Source of the DNA: Streptomyces sp. CC53
GTDB taxonomy: Bacteria > Actinomycetota > Actinomycetes > Streptomycetales > Streptomycetaceae
Direction: 5' to 3'
Assembly: GCF_001865245.1 (NCBI RefSeq)
Contig: NZ_MKXB01000123.1
Span: 3,120-47,486 of the forward strand
DNA: 44,367 nucleotides
Below the pieces are notes generated by a model. That model did no database searches, was not told the origin of the DNA, and was given only the letters and a program-made list of their open reading frames with translations. Numbering within the stretch: position 1 is the stretch's first letter; each line of letters begins with the position of its first letter. The position numbers and the translations under genes were made by a program. This document shows positions 40,505-44,367 of the stretch, piece by piece.

Positions 40505-41533
40505 ATGAAGGCCCTTGTCAAGCAGAACGCCGAGCCCGGCCTGTGGCTCATGGACGTCCCGGAGCCCGAGTACGGCGCGGGCGACGTGCTGATCAAGGTG
40601 CTGCGTACCGGCATCTGCGGCACCGACCTGCACATCCGCTCCTGGGACGGCTGGGCGCAGCAGACGGTGTCGACGCCGCTGGTGCTGGGCCACGAGTTCG
40701 TCGGTGAGGTCGCGGCGGTCGGCGCCGACGTGCAGGACGTGGCGGTCGGCGACCTGGTGAGCGGCGAAGGGCACCTGGTGTGCGGCAAGTGCCGCAACTG
40801 CCTGGCCGGGCGGCGCCACCTGTGCCGTGCCACGGTCGGTCTGGGTGTCGGGCGGGACGGGGCGTTCGCGGAGTACGTGGTGCTGCCCGCGTCGAACGTG
40901 TGGGTGCACCGCACGCAGGTGGACCTCGACATCGCGGCGATCTTCGACCCGTTCGGGAACGCCGTGCACACGGCTCTGTCGTTCCCGCTCGTCGGCGAGG
41001 ACGTGCTGATCACCGGCGCCGGCCCGATCGGCATCATGGCGGCGGCCGTCGCGAAGCACGCGGGCGCCCGGAACGTGGTGATCACCGATGTGAGCGAGCC
41101 GCGCCTCGAACTGGCGCGCAAGGTCGGTGCCACGCTGGCCGTGAACGTCGCCCGCGGCAGCATCGGGGACGCGCAGCGGCAGCTCGGGCTGCGCGAGGGC
41201 TTCGACATCGGCCTGGAGATGTCGGGCCGCCCCGAGGCGATGCGGGACATGGTGGCGAACATGACCCACGGCGGCCGGATCGCCATGCTCGGGCTGCCGG
41301 CCGACGAGTTCCCCGTGGACTGGGCCAAGATCGTGACGTCGATGATCACGATCAAGGGCATCTACGGCCGGGAGATGTTCGAGACGTGGTACGCGATGAC
41401 GGTGCTGCTGGAGGGCGGACTCGACCTCAGCCCCGTGGTCACCGGGAAGTACGCGTACAAGGACTTCGACGCCGCGTTCGACGAGGCGGCGACCGCCCGC
41501 AGCGGCAAGATCATCCTCGACTGGACCGTCTGA
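40505..41533 (+). CDS. tdh: L-threonine 3-dehydrogenase
   Basis: A 342-aa zinc-dependent medium-chain dehydrogenase oxidising L-threonine to 2-amino-3-ketobutyrate with NAD+. The catalytic zinc site is GICGTDLHI (Cys) with LGHEFVGEV (His-Glu); the structural zinc cysteines are [15 protein letters not shown]. The Rossmann loop is [33 protein letters not shown] and [15 protein letters not shown] are Tdh-specific. It is followed after 61 bp by kbl, completing the two-step pathway to glycine and acetyl-CoA. Confidence 0.95.
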   Translation: MKALVKQNAEPGLWLMDVPEPEYGAGDVLIKVLRTGICGTDLHIRSWDGWAQQTVSTPLVLGHEFVGEVAAVGADVQDVAVGDLVSGEGHLVCGKCRNCLAGRRHLCRATVGLGVGRDGAFAEYVVLPASNVWVHRTQVDLDIAAIFDPFGNAVHTALSFPLVGEDVLITGAGPIGIMAAAVAKHAGARNVVITDVSEPRLELARKVGATLAVNVARGSIGDAQRQLGLREGFDIGLEMSGRPEAMRDMVANMTHGGRIAMLGLPADEFPVDWAKIVTSMITIKGIYGREMFETWYAMTVLLEGGLDLSPVVTGKYAYKDFDAAFDEAATARSGKIILDWTV

Positions 41534-41594
41534 CCGCCCCACCCCGACCTTCCCGCACCGGCCCACCCCGCCCGTCCTGCTAGGAGCAGCTTCC

Positions 41595-42785
41595 ATGTTC
41601 GCGTCCGTCCGTGACGAACTCCGCGCCGCCCTCGACGAGATCCGCGACGCGGGCCTCTACAAGCCCGAGCGGGTCATCGGCACCCCGCAGTCCGCATCCG
41701 TCGCCGTCACCGCGGGCGGTGCCCCCGGGGAGGTGCTGAACTTCTGCGCCAACAACTACCTGGGGCTCGCCGACCACCCCGAGGTGGTGGCCGCGGCCAA
41801 GGAAGCCCTGGACCGGTGGGGCTACGGCATGGCGTCGGTGCGGTTCATCTGCGGCACCCAGGACGTCCACAAGGAGCTGGAGCAGCGCCTGTCGGCGTTC
41901 CTCGGCCAGGAGGACACGATCCTGTACTCCTCCTGCTTCGACGCGAACGGCGGTGTCTTCGAGACGCTGCTCGGTCCGGAGGACGCGGTGATCTCCGACG
42001 CCCTGAACCACGCGTCGATCATCGACGGCATCCGCCTGTCGAAGGCGGCCCGCTACCGCTACGCGAACCGCGACCTGGGTGAGCTGGAGGCCCGGCTGGT
42101 GGAGGCGGCGGGGGCGCGGCGCAAGCTGATCGTCACCGACGGCGTGTTCTCGATGGACGGGTACGTGGCGCCGCTCCGGGAGATCTGCGACCTCGCCGAC
42201 CGGTACGGGGCGATGGTGATGGTCGACGACTCGCACGCGGTCGGCTTCGTCGGGGCGGGCGGCCGCGGCACGCCGGAGCTGCACGGGGTGATGGACCGGG
42301 TGGACATCATCACCGGCACGCTGGGCAAGGCGCTGGGCGGCGCGTCCGGCGGCTATGTGGCCGCTCGGGCGGAGATCGTGGAGCTGCTGCGGCAGCGGTC
42401 GCGCCCGTACCTGTTCTCGAACTCCCTCGCGCCGGTGATCGCCGCCGCGTCGCTGAAGGTCCTCGACCTTCTGGAGTCGGCGGGCGACCTGCGGGAGAAG
42501 CTGGACGCGAACACGAAGCTGTTCCGCACGCGGATGGCCGAGGAGGGTTTCGAGATCCTTCCCGGGGAGCACCCGATCGCCCCGGTGATGATCGGGGACG
42601 CGGCGGAGGCGGCCCGGATGGCGGAGCTGCTGCTGGAGCGCGGCGTGTACGTGATCGGGTTCTCGTACCCGGTCGTGCCGATGGGACAGGCCCGCATCCG
42701 GGTGCAGCTGTCCGCGGCGCACTCCGCGCAGGACGTCGAGCGGGCCGTGCGGGCGTTCGTGGACGCGCGTGCCGCGATGGCCTGA
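41595..42785 (+). CDS. kbl: Glycine C-acetyltransferase (2-amino-3-ketobutyrate CoA ligase)
   Basis: A 396-aa PLP enzyme of the alpha-oxoamine synthase group that splits 2-amino-3-ketobutyrate with CoA to glycine and acetyl-Co[49 protein letters not shown] and [18 protein letters not shown] (PLP lysine in LGKALGG) are intact. AGGAG upstream of the ATG at 41595. It is the second gene of the tdh-kbl threonine catabolic operon. Confidence 0.95.
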   Translation: MFASVRDELRAALDEIRDAGLYKPERVIGTPQSASVAVTAGGAPGEVLNFCANNYLGLADHPEVVAAAKEALDRWGYGMASVRFICGTQDVHKELEQRLSAFLGQEDTILYSSCFDANGGVFETLLGPEDAVISDALNHASIIDGIRLSKAARYRYANRDLGELEARLVEAAGARRKLIVTDGVFSMDGYVAPLREICDLADRYGAMVMVDDSHAVGFVGAGGRGTPELHGVMDRVDIITGTLGKALGGASGGYVAARAEIVELLRQRSRPYLFSNSLAPVIAAASLKVLDLLESAGDLREKLDANTKLFRTRMAEEGFEILPGEHPIAPVMIGDAAEAARMAELLLERGVYVIGFSYPVVPMGQARIRVQLSAAHSAQDVERAVRAFVDARAAMA

Positions 42786-42789
42786 TGAG

Positions 42790-42806
42790 CCGGGCCCTGG
42801 GCCCGG
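42790..42806. terminator. Hairpin after kbl
   Basis: CCGGGCCC-T-GGGCCCGG is a near-continuous palindrome just after the kbl stop; as RNA it would fold to a short GC hairpin. It lacks a T-run, as is usual in streptomycetes. The remaining 230 bp to the next gene are GC-rich without other features. Confidence 0.4.
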
Positions 42807-43023
42807 CCGGGCCCCCGCGGGCGCGGTCCCGCGTCCGCCCGGCCTCGTACCGGCCCGGGGTCGGACCGACCGGGCCCCACGCCGGCCCGGTGCCGTCGCA
42901 TACCTGACCCGGCCCCGGCTGCGGACCGGGGTGGTCCGCGCACGGCCCGCCGTCGGCCCGCGCACCGGCTTCCGGTTCGGCCGGTCGGTGTCCGCGGGCG
43001 GCCCGGTGGCCCGCGCGGCCGGG

Positions 43024-43960
43024 TGACAATGGCAGGGTGATCGACCCCCGCCGACTGCGCATCCTGCGGGCGGCGGCGGACCACCGTACGGTGACCGCCG
43101 CCGCCGCAGCGCTGTATCTGACCCCGTCCGCCGTCTCCCAGCAGCTCGCCGCCCTGGAGCAGGAGACCGGGCACACGCTGCTGACGCGCAGCGGCAGGGG
43201 CGTCCGGCTCACCCCGGCCGGGGAGATCCTGCTGGGGCACGCCAACGAGGTGCTCGCCCAGCTGGAACGGGCCGAGGCGGAGCTCGCCGCGTACGCCGAC
43301 GGCACTGCGGGCGAGGTGCGGATCGCGGCGTTCGCGACCGGTATCGCGGAGGTGCTGGCCCCGGCCGTCGCCCGGCTCGCACGGCGCCACCCCGGCATCC
43401 GCCCGCGGGTGCGCGACGCGGAGGGCGACGCCTCCCTGCCGATGGTGCTGGACAGGGAGGCGGACCTGGCCGTCGCCGTGGAGTACCGGGGTGCGCCCCG
43501 CGAGGACGATCCGCGGCTCGCGCGCGTGCCGTTGTACGCGGAGCCCTTCGACGCGGTGCTGCACGCGGGGCATCCGCTGGCGCAGGCACCGGAGGTGGCG
43601 CTGGCGTCGCTCGCGGACAGCGACTGGATCGGCCAGTCCGCCGGCAATCCGTGCCAGGACATGGTGCTGCTCGCCTGCGAACTGGCGGGCTTCGCACCCC
43701 GGCTGGTGCACGTGTCGGACGACTTCCGGGCCGTGGCCGCGCTGGCGGGCGCGGGCGCCGGGGTGGCGCTCGTGCCGCGCTCGGCGCTGCGCGGCATCGG
43801 GCTCAAGGACGTCGTGGTCCGCCCGGTGGCGGGACCGGCCGCGTTCCGGCGGGTGTTCGCGGCGGTCCGGCGGGGCGGCGAGGGCCATCCGCTGATCCGG
43901 CCGGTGCTGGACGCGCTGGCGGAGTCGGCCGCGGGTCTCTCGCAGCCGGACACCGCCTGA
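43024..43960 (+). CDS. LysR family transcriptional regulator
   Basis: The coding part is 43037-43960 (307 aa); the range includes a TGACAAT box at 43024-43030 that looks like the -10 element. It lies so close to the GTG at 43037 that the mRNA may be leaderless, since no ribosome site is visible. The HTH reads LRILRAAADHRTVTAAAAALYLTPSAVSQQLAALEQETGHTLLTRSGRGVRLTPAGEILL; the substrate-binding domain follows (EVRIAAFATGIAEVLAPAVARL). Position after tdh-kbl may hint at control of amino-acid metabolism, but that is only proximity. Confidence 0.9.
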
Positions 43961-44053
43961 GCGGTGTGCGGCGGGACACGCGCCCGCCGGGCCGGCCCGC
44001 AGCCGACGGAGGGTGTGCTGCGTGGCCGCCCGGCAGGCGGGTCGGGTGGCGGG

Positions 44054-44230
44054 TCACGAGTCGCTGCGGCTGGGGCCGGTGGGGCCCTCGTGGGCGGGCG
44101 GGGCCGGCGGCACGGGCGCGGCCGCTGCCGGCTCGTCGCCGCGGTGCTGCCGCGGCGCGTCGGGGGCGCTGCCCCGGGTGGCTTCCGCCCGTACCAGGGC
44201 GGCCAGGGCGGCGAACGGGTCGATGGGCAT
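44054..44230 (-). CDS. Small hypothetical protein (58 aa)
   Basis: A short reading frame beginning MPIDPFAALAALVRAEA, with a Pro/Ala-rich disordered C-terminal half ending SRSDS. GAGGAG lies 5-6 nt upstream of the ATG at 44228-44230 and almost every codon ends in G or C, which supports translation. The N-terminal helix-like MPIDPFAAL segment resembles small conserved streptomycete proteins, but I cannot name a family. It follows another short frame 53 bp upstream. Confidence 0.6.
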   Translation of the reverse strand: MPIDPFAALAALVRAEATRGSAPDAPRQHRGDEPAAAAPVPPAPPAHEGPTGPSRSDS

Positions 44231-44282
44231 GGGGGCTCCTCGGACGGTGCGCTGGTGGGGACTGCGGGTGCCGGGCTGCCGG

Positions 44283-44367
44283 TCAGCAGCGGATCACCAC
44301 GCAGCGCACGGTGCGGAGCGTCGGGTGCGGGCGGCCGGGGGCCGCGGGGCACGTCGCGGGGCGGGGT
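44283..44367 (-). CDS. Partial gene at window edge, C-terminus only
   Basis: A frame open from the window end to a TGA at 44283-44285. The 27 visible codons before the stop all end in G or C, as in real streptomycete genes. The visible C-terminus reads HPTLRTVRCVVIRC, with two cysteines in the last six residues. Product unknown; the N-terminal part lies outside the window. Confidence 0.45.
   Translation of the reverse strand, partial: PRPATCPAAPGRPHPTLRTVRCVVIRC

Overview
The window is chromosomal DNA from a high-GC actinomycete, almost certainly a Streptomyces. Coding frames end nearly all codons in G or C, GTG starts and 1-4 nt start/stop overlaps are frequent, and the families are typical of the genus: a Ceb-like sugar transporter with a GH1 glucosidase, Ku with a basic C-terminal extension, XRE/MmyB and XRE/TPR regulators, a DUF2231-Rieske protein, a DUF1304-TetR pair and tdh-kbl.

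Region 1 (1-5.5 kb) is a sugar-uptake operon: lipoprotein, two permeases and an intracellular beta-glucosidase, headed by a perfect 14-bp LacI-family (CebR-like) palindrome. Region 2 (5.4-17.5 kb) is a run of mostly single genes: MpaB/DUF2236 oxygenase, alpha/beta hydrolase, secreted sphingomyelinase-like phosphodiesterase, GNAT, a small membrane protein behind tandem operators, a macrodomain protein, a divergent HxlR/RidA pair, an acidic-repeat protein, SRPBCC, zinc-ribbon, Rieske and Ku. Region 3 (17.7-19.1 kb) holds a membrane-anchored lone receiver-domain protein and decayed IS256 and IS3 remnants.

Region 4 (19.08-25.88 kb) is the most interesting part: a small integrative element in the 3' end of a tRNA-Leu(GAG) gene. 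It is bounded by an 85-bp direct repeat with four mismatches, containing the tRNA 3' end and its terminator. Its tyrosine integrase survives only as a C-terminal fragment, next to a zinc-finger serine recombinase. The cargo is a lasso-peptide cluster: an XRE/TPR regulator, a small membrane protein, a short 42-aa precursor, an asparagine-synthetase-like lasso cyclase, a leader peptidase (B) protein and a GNAT acetyltransferase, the last three coupled by 4-nt overlaps. The predicted core GNTNSSVENKRSPYGA has Gly1, a single acidic residue (Glu8) and Lys10. With the co-transcribed acetyltransferase this points to an albusnodin-type acetylated lasso peptide.

Region 5 (26-44.4 kb) returns to chromosomal genes: KAS III, fdhD, a thioredoxin-like ferredoxin, an acyl-CoA ligase, a secreted VWA protein pair, an AraC/methyltransferase operon divergent from an NmrA-like reductase, pterin dehydratase, an XRE regulator, a TetR/DUF1304 operon with tandem operators, the threonine catabolic operon tdh-kbl, a LysR regulator, and two short reading frames at the right edge, one cut by the window end. 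Stretches over 300 bp without a gene are listed separately.
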